A stretch of 64,000 nt of DNA, taken from NCBI GenBank assembly GCA_003864495.1, contig ML133479.1, positions 441,854 through 505,853 of the forward strand, given 5' to 3'. The notes under the pieces were generated by a model that was not told the DNA's origin, did no database searches, and worked only from the letters and a program-made list of their open reading frames with translations. Below, one piece after another: positions 24,501 through 35,069 of this stretch. The number at the start of each line of letters is the position of its first letter. Position 1 is the stretch's first letter. The position numbers and the translations under genes are program-made. This DNA is from Nemopilema nomurai. Its lineage: Eukaryota > Cnidaria > Scyphozoa > Rhizostomeae > Rhizostomatidae.

Positions 24501-27500
24501 ATTCTAGATAAAACCTAACCCAGCAATAAAAATTCTACATAATCTACAGTCACATTCGAATGTAACACAGCATTGAATCGCTGCTTGTTCAGTTTTGCTT
24601 ATGTTAACATGTTCTGGTCTATCATATTCCATTCTCCCCTACAGGGGATTGCCATTATGTTGTCAAAATGTTTATTTTTGCAGAAGACAACATTAATTCA
24701 ACTGTTGGTAAATTTCTTTTGAGGATCAAATGTGGATATTCGTTTGGCGTAAGGTATATTGATCTTTTAGATTATCTCTTGATTTTTGTATTTTAAAAAG
24801 TAAAAAATTTTGCAAAATTTTCGTGTTAAAACAGTGGAAATGATTGAAGAAGTAGGTGCCACGATGCATAAAATAACCATTTTGATTTAGCCTCCCCTCT
24901 ATGTTCAATACCGTTCATATAGTGTGTTGTTCCTGAATCTGTGCCTTTAAGCTATCGATAAACTTTTGTCTTAATGAAATTGTAGGTTTCGGTATTTGCA
25001 ATGAGTATCCTCATTCTTGCTGTCTTTTACGATAGCCAATGTTATTACCAAGATATCGCCTTTTTCGTATTGTCGATTCCTATATTAAGAGTGAAGCTAG
25101 TCCGTGTCATTTAATGCTTTTACTTGTGAATTTTTTCCAGAGTCCGTCTTGGAAAACTGCCGGATATGCTAAGTACTTCATGTATCCAAAAACTTGACTT
25201 TGTCGAACAGGATAGGCTCCAGGGTAGGTTCAGCATGCATCTGAGGGTGCCGCTACCTTTTTCAACGTGGTTATTTCATTTCATTATATTTTCCCTTTTG
25301 CAACGCATTGCTTAGCTGTTCTTGCTTTTATGATGACATGCTAATCATGGTTAATCACGAATCAAAATCACTAATCAACAGAGAACTTGCTATGTCTCTT
25401 CGTAGGCCATAATTTCCCATATTGATCGCCAAATGCTTCAGATTAATACTTTGCTTCTAGAACTGATACATCGCTACCGTGACCCCCTGATGTCTCCCAG
25501 GATGAGCGACAAGCTCAGGGTTCCGGATATGTATGATGACGGTACACAAATCCGAAAAGTAAGTCGGCATTTTGCAATGGGCGTTCGTATTTTCGCATTC
25601 GAGGCCATTCTCTGGTCAGCTCAGGCACTACCCGTTAATCTGAATTGTATTCCATTTTGTGGGATGATGCATCGACATTTTTCATCAAGTGGTATTTCGA
25701 TTGATCTGCAAAATGCAGAATTGCAATTTTTAGCAATTAATACTTATTATGGACCAACCTTGTTTTAGCGAGCAGGCTCCTCAGATGATCCGGATTTCAA
25801 GAGGGCGAGTTCTGTCAGTGGATCTGTGATGCTGAGCAGAAAAATCAGCAGACTGCAGTCGTGGGGCAAAGATGAATGCATCAAAAAACGACCAGGTATG
25901 CGACAGAGCAGCACAGGTATCAAGAGAATGACCACTTCGGTCATCATTCAAAGCCATGTATTTCATTATCTTTGCCACCTTCTAATCTCAAGAACTGGCA
26001 GCGTGATGTTTTTGTTGCCATTAATAGCAACCGCATAAAGCCAATTTTTATGTTCTTACGCTCGTCTCCTCTTCGCTGAACAGAGAAGCTCTACAACCTG
26101 CAAGAGGTGAGTGAGTCGATCGCGAAACGGGCCTCCTCTGACCAGGCAAACATTGATATCGACGAACTGCGAACGGAGCTCGAGGAGGCCAACTCCATTT
26201 ACGTCCAGGCTGACATCCTGCATCACCTCTACGTCACCAGGTATGGAGTTTACCACCCGCTTGCCGTTTGCTCAAACAAATTCGATTCCGAGTACAAAAC
26301 TGTTCCGTACGGATGATGGCATTTGCATTGCTCATTGTAAAACTGAGGCTCATGATGCTTATAGGACGTGTTTGGTTTCTGTTGTTTTTATGATTTGGCT
26401 CCTGGTAGCATTTTGGTGCATTTAGGTTAGAATAAGTTTTAAAAATCGAGATAAGTTTCTAATTTTGTGTTTTTCATGCTTACTCATTGTTTGTTATTTT
26501 TCTTATTCACAATCGCGAGAAACAGCGGAACCATATTTTTCGCATGCTTAAAAATAGTTTTTCGCATACATCTGATTTTCTTTAGTAATTTATAATATTT
26601 GTTAGGTACTTTATGTGTGTGAGAATTATGGTTCCCCTAGTGTTCGCGTTACGTTTTGTTTCGCTCACCTTCTTCTTATTCTAGTTTGTATTGTTTACTT
26701 CTGCTCCACTTGAGTACTGGTATCAACCTTAGTAGGAAGTTGTTTCTATGTTACCTATTCATTTTCATATCGATTTTAGAGGCCCAAAGTTCGACACCAA
26801 GCTGCGCGGAATGTCAAACAGTACCGTTGAACTGTTACTGCAGGAACTTTACGAGAAGGTGAAGTTTTATCTCAAATAATCCCGCTGAAAGACTAATCCC
26901 AAGCAATCGTTAACTTTGATGCAAGTTTACTATAAAACGGTAGATGATAATTGACAGGGTTTAGAATGACTGTCTGCAGAACGAATGCCAGAGATATGTA
27001 ACCGAATGAAGGCCTTTGTGTTCGAATAGAACCGTACAAAGCTCTCGCTCAACCTTAACCATTGGACAAATTCAAGTTGATATGTTAGTAGTGCTTGGAT
27101 GCTCTTTGTATGACGTCATCGTTGATTTCTGACTGTCACCTCTACCAACATGCCTGTTTGACATGACTTCCCTTATCACTCTTTTCAGGCCGGACACTAC
27201 AAAATTTGGTCATTGATCAGACACACGGCCGGCATGCTGGGAAAAACTGTGGATAATCTTGGGGAGGTATATTCATACGATCATAATGACTTTCCTGTAT
27301 AGACAGTCACTTTCCTTGTCCATGTTTTTGGAGTCGGTTCATTTGTGGCTGACTCGCGTTTTCTAGTTAACTGAAAGCACTTCCTAGCGTGGTTGCCTCG
27401 TTTCGCTGCCGTTCCTCGTTGCTAAGTTGACAGTTTTCGCCTTAGGTTGCCAATGATTTGCTTGTGAGACAAAAACAACTCGGTGTTGGCCTGCCTCATT

Positions 27501-30500
27501 TGAAGTGTGAAATTGAAATAGCGAGGTTGGTATTATTTAAATCAAGACGGATGTGGGAATTGCTGAATTCAGCAACCTCTTTACTGGTCTTTATCCTAAC
27601 CCAGGAGGGGATATGAAGCGCAGTAAACTCTGTACTTTTAACCAAAAAGTTCTTCTTTACCTGTCTGCAAGCGGTATGATTGATACCATCAAAATATTCT
27701 TCATATATGCAGTCTCTGATAAGTTAATCTCTAGTTAGTTCGTATATCTTTTATACGTCTTTCCTTTGTATTTTTGTACAGAATTATTAAACCAATTGTA
27801 TGTACAATTTGGCTAATTTCTCTCTGTCTTTATAAATAACCTGAATTCGACATCTTCGTTAACCGATAGACCTATAGCTCTTTTTTTCGAAGATGTCGTA
27901 GCATGTCCTCATCTACTGTGTTAGATTTATTCCTGGTTCACTAGAATGGCTAAGATAAATTCTCAGTACTCCTTAGAATTTTCTACATTGTTCTAGCCAC
28001 TAGGTAGCAGACTCAAGCATACCGGACCATTTCTTAACCCCTTATTGAAAGTCCGAATCGCGAGACACAACTGTACCCTATGTGTACTCCTCACCTTTTA
28101 ATCATATGCTTATTTCATGCCTACACAGACCCCAACCTCCCACGGTCTTAAGGAATCTCATCTATACCTCCTCCGGTGAAGACAGAAGCACGGCCGTTCT
28201 TATGCAGGTAGGCCATAGGAGACCGAATTACCTCAGGACTTGCTGATTTCAAACGCTCATAAAGTCTTTGTCTGGTGTCTAATTAATAACAGTGAAGTGT
28301 AGATCATTCCGTAACTTTCTTGTTTTCTTAAGATTCCTCTTGTGCTATTCTTCAAAATGGTAATGTTTGTGTACCACGTGTATCCAAAAGAGAGGGCCCT
28401 TATGAAAAGGCCTCTGATTGTAATTTACTGGGAATCGAGGCAGCACAACGCCCTAATATGAGCAAATTTGCAATCCCTTTTTGGCTCACGATAATTCTCG
28501 GGTTTATTTCGATTCATGCAAAACAGTGAATGCAGATCTCTAAACACTGAATTCTTGATTTCCAACTCCATGAATCACCGAAATTGCCACTTGATTGCTC
28601 TTTAAGAAGCTGCGCCAGTTGAATTTGTAAAGCTGAAGTGATTTTGCTCCCACCTAACATCAAGTTATTTTCACCGTTTAGGAACTGCTGGTCTATTTGT
28701 CGATGTTCGTCAAAACCGAACCGGATCTCTTCAACGAAATGCTGCGCCTTCGCGTCGGCCTGATCATGGAAGTAATGGCGGCCGAGTTTGCCAGAGCAAC
28801 TGGTCTCAATGGTAAATCTATTGCTGCTAGAGTTGCCTGTTATCCAATAATACTACATGATGAAAATGCCATGCAGTTTTGTCATTATACAGTATCATAA
28901 TACGTTTCTTTACTGTACCTTCCTGTGGCCATTTTGTATTTTCTCAGCTGTTTACTCGCTGGTCCTCTTAACTGTTGTGTTGAATCTGCTTTCATTCAGC
29001 TTCTAGTATTTTGAGGGCTCCGTTTACATGCCTGGTTTTTCTTATCAGGTGAAGATGCCGCGGAGGGCTTTATGAATTTGAAACCATTCGAGATGAAACA
29101 GTTGCTGTATCATATTCTCAGCGGCAACGAAATTACTTTTAAACGCGGTCAGTGAGTCTACCAATGTTTTATGTATTTACAGCATGCCTTTTTAAGAATT
29201 TTTAATCACTGCGCGAAATATTTGGCTTTTGGAGAAATACATAGTAAGCCGTAACTGTAAATACCGTGTTTTGAATCCACGTGTTTAGTACAAGTTGAAA
29301 GGTTTTTTCTTGCCATTGAAACAAGTAAACAATTCAATTAAATAGTCTTGAGTTTTTAAGTTACTTGGTTCGCCGAGTCTTTTTCCAGGTTTGACCACAT
29401 TTAATCTCCCGTGAGGGTCACGTTGACCGGGCCCTACTGTAGTTTTTCAGGGGGGGGGGGGGATTGTTGGAATTTTCTGCAATGCAGTTGACATTGCAGT
29501 TGAACCCTTTGGGATTTATAGGGGAGGGGAGATGGCAGTTCGATTTGACTAACCATAAAGTTGTGCGAAGCTCCCATATGGTACCTGAATGAAGAATCCA
29601 AAGAGGAATTGAATATTCCCTGACTTAGTAAAAGTAAGACCTCCCTAGGGTAATACTTATCCGTGTTCTACTGTTGATTTTAAGAAAACGCCATCATTTA
29701 TTATTAATCATCTCTTTATTTAGCGCGATATCGTACTGTGTATTTGCAAAGATGCTTCCTTTTTACTTATGTCTGCAAGAGTGTTGGTTTGATAAAGATG
29801 ACAGATAACCACGAGCTCTCTCATAGTGTCACAACCTTAGGTGACAACTGGAATTGTCTTAGTTTCACTTACTTGGCAGCTACATCTAGTCACTTGGTAG
29901 TTCATTAATGATTTAGTCTGCAAGATATCATTAGCCCTCTTGGCCTCGATGTCCTTGTAGATTCGAGCGGAGGATACAAGATAGCTAACTTGAGAAGCAT
30001 CAACAAGGTCAAAAGAGCAGTGAAGGCTCGTATCATTTTCACTCTACGGTTTTCACTCAATGATACTAACTGTGATGTATTTTGAGAGCACATCGTCACA
30101 ATAATAATCCTTAATTTTGCTAGTTTTGAAGTTTTGTGACAAGAAGTTTCAAAGTCCACCATTTTTTGCTCTATCGTGGGGCTCTCCCCCAGCCCCCACT
30201 CACCCCAATTTTAATATTTTGAGTCCGACCTCGTTTACCCCCATCCTCATTTGGCTCGACCATACTTGATGTAATTCTGTATCGCCCACTTTTGTGAATT
30301 TCGCCTAGGGCGTCAGTTTTTCTGATGGTGATTTTAGTCATCTTTTTCATTGCAGAGTTTGAAAAAAGACGCAGAAAAGCAACTAGATTTGCCGTATGAA
30401 GAGAAGTACTCCTCAGATTATTCGTCCGGAGAGGAGGAATTCGACGAAGTGAAAGCATCCGATGACAATGTTCACAAAGCTGGGCAGTGGATGCGGAGGA

Positions 30501-32644
30501 GATGTTTGGACGGAGCTTTGAACAGGGTTCCCGTCGACTTTTACTTCAAAATATGGAAAATCTTAGAAAGAGTGAGTTTCCATTTTCAGTACAGCTAATA
30601 GCTTTTATCGTCTTTTTAATCTGCTATTGCAATACATTTCTAGTGTAGTTAAGTTTGGGTAGAAAGGGAGAAAAGAAGTTTTTTGACTTGCGGGAGTTTT
30701 CTAACATTTCTTGATTTCAAATGATTTGGAAAGTATGTATTAGACTAGGCAATAGTGTTTAAGTCTTGCAATAGTGACTGGCTTCCTGTTCTCCCGACTC
30801 CAATTTACAGCTTCACTTGTGCATCAAAAAATAAAAATTGGTTCAGTTGTTAAAACGCTTTCTAGAAATGGATTGAAAATCGTGCTCCATACTTTTACCC
30901 ATTTTTCAGTGTGAAGGGATATCGATTCATAACTATGTCTGCAAACATGTTCTGATTAAAGAGGTGAGTTGCAATATTCACGCTTTGAATTCATTCTATT
31001 GCCTCGAAGTCTTTCTCTCTTACCAACGAATGCTATGGCACCCGCAGCCTTTCCTTTCACCCTTCTTACAATTCCTATTTTGTTTTTATTTTCACCTTGT
31101 TTCTCTCTGTAACAGAGTACACCGAACGAGTTCAATTTTGCCATAAACGTCGAGAAGGGACTCAACGGAATCATATACCCGGAATACCGACAGCTGATGG
31201 TCGAGGCTTTGATGGTTCTTTCGTTGATTTTGGAGAACGAGGGGAAAACGTTCATCCATGGAATCATTGCTATAGACCAGATCGTTGTCGATGCGAATCA
31301 ACTGTTCCTCGAGCACCAAGTAAGTGACTCCTGATTTTTCGGAATTCCTTGATACATAGTGGGTCTGGTACCCAGGGTAGAGAAATACCAACAGAAACTG
31401 ATGACAAAATTCCCCTGAGTTTGCATGAATGCTTTGCAGTTATATGCTTTTAGAAGGAATAATAGGCCGTGTCATCTATCCGATGGTGCTCAATGTTTCT
31501 ATTTTAATTCATTTCTACCTAGCTTCCGCAGGTATTTTTTAGGACAATGAGAAGCTTTATGCTTATCGAGCAGTGTCCTGGTCCTTCCTCTCGATGTGAC
31601 CACACCTCGTGATTCCTTATGCCTAGAATTACAGAGAGCTGTCGAATCTCCACATTCTGTGTGCGAGTTTGTGCATGCCAGGGACTCGAAGCACGGACCT
31701 TTGAGTCTGTAGCCTAATTCTGCATTTCTCCTTTATTGTGATGAAGGGTGTGTTTTGGGTGCGGAACAAATTTGAAATCAGTTCCTTATTTCAGATTTAC
31801 CTGGATTAAATTGTTGAAAAATGTAGTGGCGCAAAAATGAAGCCAAATATTTGCTTGTTTCGCGAAAATGGATAGCACTTATAACCATGTAGCTGGCCTT
31901 ACCTGTACAGATCTGCGCTTTCCAACAATCACTTCTTTGTATCAATTTCCCTATTACAGACATGAGTAGAGCCTAGTGAAGAGGAATGATTGGAAAAGAT
32001 TTCCCAGTCTCTAGCTATGCAAAAACATTCTAACGTATCGTCACAAGCATTCCGATTTGTAGTTGGAGGCCTGCTGCAGAGTCTTTGTAGCTCCTCTATC
32101 CACTAATTTTATGATTTAAACCTCAACACTAACCCAAAAACAAATTTTTTTACAATCGTCTTCATTGTTTATGATAAAAATTACAAGTACAGCTTCCTCA
32201 AATGTGACATTGACAAGCAAGCCCATTTTCCGGCTCCCAGCCGTGGAGCCATCAAATTTTTTTTGAATCTGTATGTGTACATGAACAATCCAAATTTGAT
32301 TTTATAGATGACAGCTTCGGGTACCCCTTCAACATGTACAATTGTACGAACACGGACTATCACTTGTATTTATCACTTTGTCACTTTTCCATGATTGACA
32401 ATCATGCACGTAGATTGTCACCCTCTTGCATTTCTTTTTTGTGTAGAAAGAGAGCCAGGGAGATGCATCACTTTGTTGTGCTAAAGAAGGCTATTACCCT
32501 GTTTGCGGAGCCACAAATCAAATATGCAGGCACTTCTATGACAGTGCCCCAAGCGGCAGTTATGGGACAATGACGTACTTTGCACAAGCAATCCTAAAGA
32601 GACTCAACTTTGGGGACCCGAAGGAAGTCTGCAAAGTAAGCTAG
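3524..32644 (+). CDS. PHKA: Phosphorylase b kinase regulatory subunit alpha, complete (34 exons)
   Basis: Regulatory subunit of the cytosolic (alpha-beta-gamma-delta)4 kinase that activates glycogen phosphorylase. Exons: 3524-3610, 4158-4346, 4989-5036, 5719-5788, 6276-6374, 6975-7057, 7938-8018, 8715-8813, 9306-9347, 9800-9904, 10676-10729, 11590-11712, 20216-20311, 21150-21257, 21973-22051, 22430-22564, 22824-22854, 23763-23841, 24126-24269, 24684-24753, 25141-25223, 25461-25558, 25769-25895, 26084-26240, 26780-26858, 27189-27266, 27446-27525, 28129-28207, 28682-28811, 29049-29151, 30358-30571, 30910-30963, 31116-31319, 32447-32644. The product is ~1168 residues; mammalian PHKA has ~1220-1240. 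The N-terminal glucoamylase-like (GH15) domain shows [14 protein letters not shown]-like GGKTNLG and FENIECEWP; the C-terminal part shows [25 protein letters not shown] and [13 protein letters not shown]. It reads as alpha, not beta. The end CKVS is a CaaX farnesylation site like mammalian CAMQ/CQMQ. Two KRASS motifs (exons 23 and 24) are PKA-like sites. Codon phase agrees at every junction except exon 19 to 20 (phase 0 to 1), so a microexon or alternative site is missing there. Confidence 0.96.
4198..4230 (+). other. In-frame 33-nt GT...AG segment inside PHKA exon 2
   Basis: These 33 bases start with GTAGAC and end with CAGAG. They add 11 residues that human and fly PHKA lack at this point, between the conserved PAS and DAWVRDN. 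Taking the segment out keeps frame and gives a Q-D junction of normal family length. It could be an optional (exitron-like) segment or a simple lineage insertion; 33 nt is very short for a spliceosomal intron. Confidence 0.4.
7255..7480 (-). mobile_element. Decayed LINE reverse-transcriptase tail
   Basis: On the minus strand one frame reads [10 protein letters not shown], then about 20 residues later [10 protein letters not shown], a stop, and MDNLENI. This is the pattern of the C-terminal end of non-LTR retrotransposon reverse transcriptases (YGHV...RPRGRPKKTW.D). It has an internal stop and no full element around it. It sits in PHKA intron 6. Confidence 0.6.
8547..8724 (+). repeat. Tandem duplication of the exon 8 acceptor of PHKA
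   Basis: Two copies of an ~85-95 bp unit lie head to tail. Each carries TTGGTACCA-like sequence, a pyrimidine tract, AG, and the first bases of exon 8 (GCCGCCCT). The downstream copy is the working acceptor (exon start 8715). The upstream copy (AG at 8629-8630) is a decoy: exon sequence continues for only 8 bases, then an in-frame TAA follows after four codons. Confidence 0.8.
11737..11941 (+). repeat. 14-bp minisatellite just inside PHKA intron 12
   Basis: About 14-15 copies of a 14-base unit (GCGTTGCCTACAGT with GCGTTACATACAGT variants). The array starts 25 bases after the GTGAGT donor of exon 12. Because 14 is not a multiple of three and the unit has no stop in any forward frame, all three frames read through with the same 14-residue period. 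Confidence 0.9.
12422..14919 (-). CDS. Divergent homeodomain protein nested in PHKA intron 12
   Basis: A two-exon minus-strand gene: 14919-14704 (72 codons, ends GAG|GTAAGG) and 12544-12422 (acceptor TTTTCAG, 40 codons and TAA). The 112-residue product holds one ungapped homeodomain at residues 27-86. Hallmark positions fall exactly in place: F8 (F34), L16 (L42), F20 (F46), L40 (L66), V45 (V71), W48 (W74), F49 (F75), R52 and R53 (R78, R79). The intron splits the homeodomain between positions 46 and 47, a common site. Homeodomain residue 51, almost always Asn, is Glu (WFRERR), and residue 50 is Arg; Glu51 occurs in ZHX/HOMEZ-like homeodomains as I recall them, so a link to that group is possible but unproven. 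There is no other recognised domain; the C-terminus is polar. An acceptor-like TTTTTTCTAGCTTAG lies about 10 bases before the ATG, so a non-coding first exon is likely. Confidence 0.85.
13373..13787. mobile_element. Non-autonomous TIR element (MITE), copy 1
   Basis: An element of about 415 bp with imperfect terminal inverted repeats of ~40-45 bp (AGAGTTC ... TGACGTCA ... AAAAATSTATT). ATTGTT lies next to both ends and may be the target duplication. A diverged copy lies inverted at 37127-37509. This copy is in the intron of the nested homeobox gene and in PHKA intron 12. Confidence 0.75.
15940..16040 (+). repeat. Dispersed repeat, copy 1
   Basis: The segment containing GTCAGCTTTTGGTCATGTTC and CGACGTTTGCATACT is closely matched by 46395-46500 in the same orientation. 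Similarity fades on both sides. The family is not recognised; it is probably a fragment of a mobile element. Confidence 0.55.
19637..20243 (+). repeat. 82-bp tandem array of decoy 3' splice sites before PHKA exon 13
   Basis: Eight copies with an exact 82-base period start at 19637, 19719, 19801, 19883, 19965, 20047, 20129 and 20211. The unit is a pyrimidine tract, (C/T)AG and the start of exon 13, then CCCTTTTCTTGA and filler. The eighth copy is the true acceptor and exon start (20216). The fourth copy (exon-like start 19888) keeps TTAG and matches the first 29 exon bases at all but one position, then meets an in-frame TGA. Copies 2, 3, 6 and 7 have CAG followed by ATGGAAGAAT. Copy 5 has lost the AG (CAAA). 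Confidence 0.92.
23003..23345. mobile_element. Possible small DNA transposon fragment
   Basis: The segment opens with GGCCCCGTTCACACT and closes near GTGTTCACACTGTTCT, with a partial repeat of the TTCACACT...CCAG motif near the left end. GGCCCCGTTCACACT-type ends are common in miniature DNA elements. No clean terminal inverted repeat could be drawn, so boundaries are approximate. It lies in PHKA intron 17. Confidence 0.35.
24329..24454 (+). other. Candidate alternative terminal exon of PHKA
   Basis: The sequence starts after TTATTTACAG in phase 0, which matches exon 19, and reads 41 codons to TGA. The last ~20 residues ([20 protein letters not shown]) can be lined up with the family segment ending in RKLEDGY, which exon 20 also encodes. 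An AATAAA follows 14 bases after the stop (24468) and another lies at 24525. If used, it would truncate PHKA at ~625 residues, removing the C-terminal half and the CaaX box. It may also be chance. Confidence 0.35.
27852..27903. repeat. Short perfect inverted repeat
   Basis: CGACATCTTCG and its exact complement CGAAGATGTCG lie about 30 bases apart in PHKA intron 27. This could form a hairpin; no known element or RNA is recognised. Confidence 0.5.
32050..32265 (-). repeat. Dispersed repeat headed by a GGCTCC hairpin, copy 1
   Basis: Read on the minus strand, this segment starts with GGCTCCACGGCTGGGAGCC, itself able to fold on GGCTCC/GGAGCC, and continues about 200 bp with clear similarity to 38985-39175 on the plus strand. 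It lies in the last intron of PHKA. Family not recognised. Confidence 0.65.
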
Positions 32645-34196
32645 CTATTTTTTAGACTTTCGTAGTTTTGTATTAGTATATTTATTTTTTAAATTATTAT
32701 ATTCTCATTCATTCCCAATAGGGTTTAATTCTTATTCATTTAGATATTTAAGGGCAGTGAAATACGTTAACGTGCTTTTGGTGTCTTCGCATTGGACTTC
32801 ACCTACAATACGTTCACATATAACACGCTTTTTTGTCTTTTCAAGAATGATTCAAGTGAGTTTATCTAAGATGGTTCGTTTATCAAATCAGATTTATTAG
32901 CACCCCTTGAACATCAAAAGCCCTCCTACTATGAAAGTATCAATCTACTATTAAAACTTAAGCTGCTTTGTACATAAGGAATACGCTTAAATTTCTCGAT
33001 AATTGCCTTGCTTCGATTCTCGATGTTTCGAAACTTTGTCTAGAAAATTTTGCGTAGAGCGGAGTATGATTCTTCTGTCAAGTTTTTATGATGCATTTAT
33101 AAACACAATATTCGAGGCTTTTTCAATTTCAAATCATCTACAAGTTTTTTAGAAACTGTTCACTACAAGTCTTGTGTTGTTTGAATCCACTAGCTAATTC
33201 ATGATACATTCGTACTCAAAAAAGGCACATTTATTGACTAATAGTTATGTTTTTACGTAAATGTTGTATGTATTGACAAGGAAACATAAATTGCTCAAAG
33301 ATTCTTCGTCAGGTATATGGTACAACTACATTATGAAGGTGTTTCAACTTCTTAACAAGCCTACGTCAGAGATATGGTACAAAATATTTTAAGACTGTTT
33401 CAATTTTATGATAAAGTATTGGGTTAACTCTGAGCGACGAAAGCGTAATACATTAAAGTGGCACCAAAAACAATAGACATAGATAGGCGAAGGTGCCCTG
33501 TACGGCGCTTTTCCTGTTTGAGTTGTATAGAAAAGGTCATATTGCTGTTTGTTGACTAACCCAATTTTATCAGGGGTGTGTTAGCAGGGCGGTCAATTCG
33601 TCCAAAAAAATGTTTTAGGGAAGATCTACGCCTACGAGGAGAGACAAATTTAACGATGAAAGGGGACTTCTTAAGTTTTGGATGCCTTGTCATATCTCTT
33701 GGAGAAAACGGCAATTGAATTAAGCAAATCTTCGCGAATAAAAGTTTACAACAATTTTGAGAAACTATGTGTATTAACAGCTTGAATTTAATCAGCAATA
33801 ACTTTGTTATCGTACAAAAACGTAGGGTTTATTCACAAGGGAGGAAATTTTTAAGATTTTATTCGCTCTCCCCTTATAATGGCGATAATGACCAATTAAT
33901 CGCCTAAATTTTCCATCATTTCATTATGACGACAAAGTAGTTGTTTGTGTAGGCATCATCGTTCTAGTTGAGATCATCCGAAGGCACCCTAACGTTCATA
34001 ATTATCTTTTGAACTGCAACGTCGAGCAGAGAAATCTACCGAAACCTCCTGTGATATCTTCTATGTTGAGAAACCAGACAGCTGTCAATGTGAGAATTAA
34101 CGCCGTCAATATTGATCAGCTTTTAATGTATGCTAGAATGCAGATGGCTGTTGTGATAAAGTGTTCTCCTGCACCTTCTGGGCTGCGTTGTTCGGA
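32645..34196. other. Intergenic region after PHKA
   Basis: About 1.5 kb between the PHKA stop and the stop of the convergent GPCR-like gene. It should hold both 3' untranslated regions. I see no further exon, RNA gene or clear element in it. Confidence 0.5.
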
Positions 34197-35069
34197 TCAG
34201 CTAGCTTGTCCAATCGTTCTACTCACGCCGATGGCTACACTTCTCTTCAACCTGTACTGCGTACAACAGTACACTAAACATTCAGCCAGCCCCTTCAGGA
34301 AAGGCAATTTCGACACAATGCCAGTGTAAAATGCATACACGCTGCTCTTTGAATACACCGTGTTGGCAAAAATAAAAGCAGCATAGGGTAGGATTGAAAA
34401 TAGCAGATTAACGCACAGGAATGACATGACAGTCTTCTGAACACGTCTTTCAAGATTTCGACGACGCTGCCTGGCAATCAGTGAAGTGACCCTACCCCGG
34501 AATATGAGTATCGTTCGAATTTGAACACACGTGCATATGGTTAGTGCCACGATTAATACTGGCATTAACACCACGTATGCAGATACGAACAGTGGGACTG
34601 AGCCAGCGATCAGCGAGAAAACCCAGGACAGTATCACGAATCTCTTCCAGACGGTCTTGGTTCCCTGTGTTTCGATGGGATGATTTGCTTTCATTTTCTG
34701 TGCAAGGTTGACATTTAGGCCAACAACCATGACAACAGAGACAAAATGGCTCATGGCTGCGAAATACGTCACTAGTGACACGTGAACACAAGCGTGCAGC
34801 CTTGTGACGCTGAAAGTGGACAGCAAGGGCAAGACCATAACAGCCGATAGCAAGTGCGCAGTGAAGAGGGATACCAGGCAATAGTAGTAGCTCCCCTTAT
34901 GCCGTATGCGATGGTAGACCACTATTAGGGCGAGCGTATTCAGAACGACAGAGACTATTGCCACGACAATCCAGAAAGCAAGCCAAGTGGTACCTTCGCC
35001 TGCTGCAGTGGCAATTATGATGTTCGCCCCGCAGTTTCTTTTCAACAAAACACCGTTAATGTCAAGCAT
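34197..35069 (-). CDS. Class A-like G-protein-coupled receptor, intronless
   Basis: A 290-residue frame with seven hydrophobic segments in a GPCR pattern. TM1 is near WLAFWIVVAIVSVVLNTLAL, with Asn at the TM1 position usual for class A; TM2 is SLFTAHLLSAVMVLP; TM3 begins with a Cys (LHACVHVS); TM5 is VLMPVLIVALTICTC; a basic loop with RQRRRNLERR precedes TM6. The usual class A signatures are eroded: DRY is NVN, CWxP is SILP and NPxxY is ECLVY. The second extracellular loop is very short and has no Cys to pair with the TM3 Cys, as in melanocortin-type receptors. The ligand cannot be named. The start at 35069 leaves ~24 residues before TM1 and has G at -3; the frame is open to 35330 with another ATG at 35261, which would add 64 residues without a signal peptide. 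Plasma-membrane receptor function is inferred from topology. Confidence 0.75.
   Translation of the reverse strand: MLDINGVLLKRNCGANIIIATAAGEGTTWLAFWIVVAIVSVVLNTLALIVVYHRIRHKGSYYYCLVSLFTAHLLSAVMVLPLLSTFSVTRLHACVHVSLVTYFAAMSHFVSVVMVVGLNVNLAQKMKANHPIETQGTKTVWKRFVILSWVFSLIAGSVPLFVSAYVVLMPVLIVALTICTCVQIRTILIFRGRVTSLIARQRRRNLERRVQKTVMSFLCVNLLFSILPYAAFIFANTVYSKSSVYAFYTGIVSKLPFLKGLAECLVYCCTQYRLKRSVAIGVSRTIGQAS

Noticed and set aside
25408..25558. Longer form of PHKA exon 22 starting after TTCGTAG at 25407
   Set aside because: That start is phase 0 and conflicts with phase 1 at the end of exon 21; the acceptor TTGCTTCTAG at 25460 fits.
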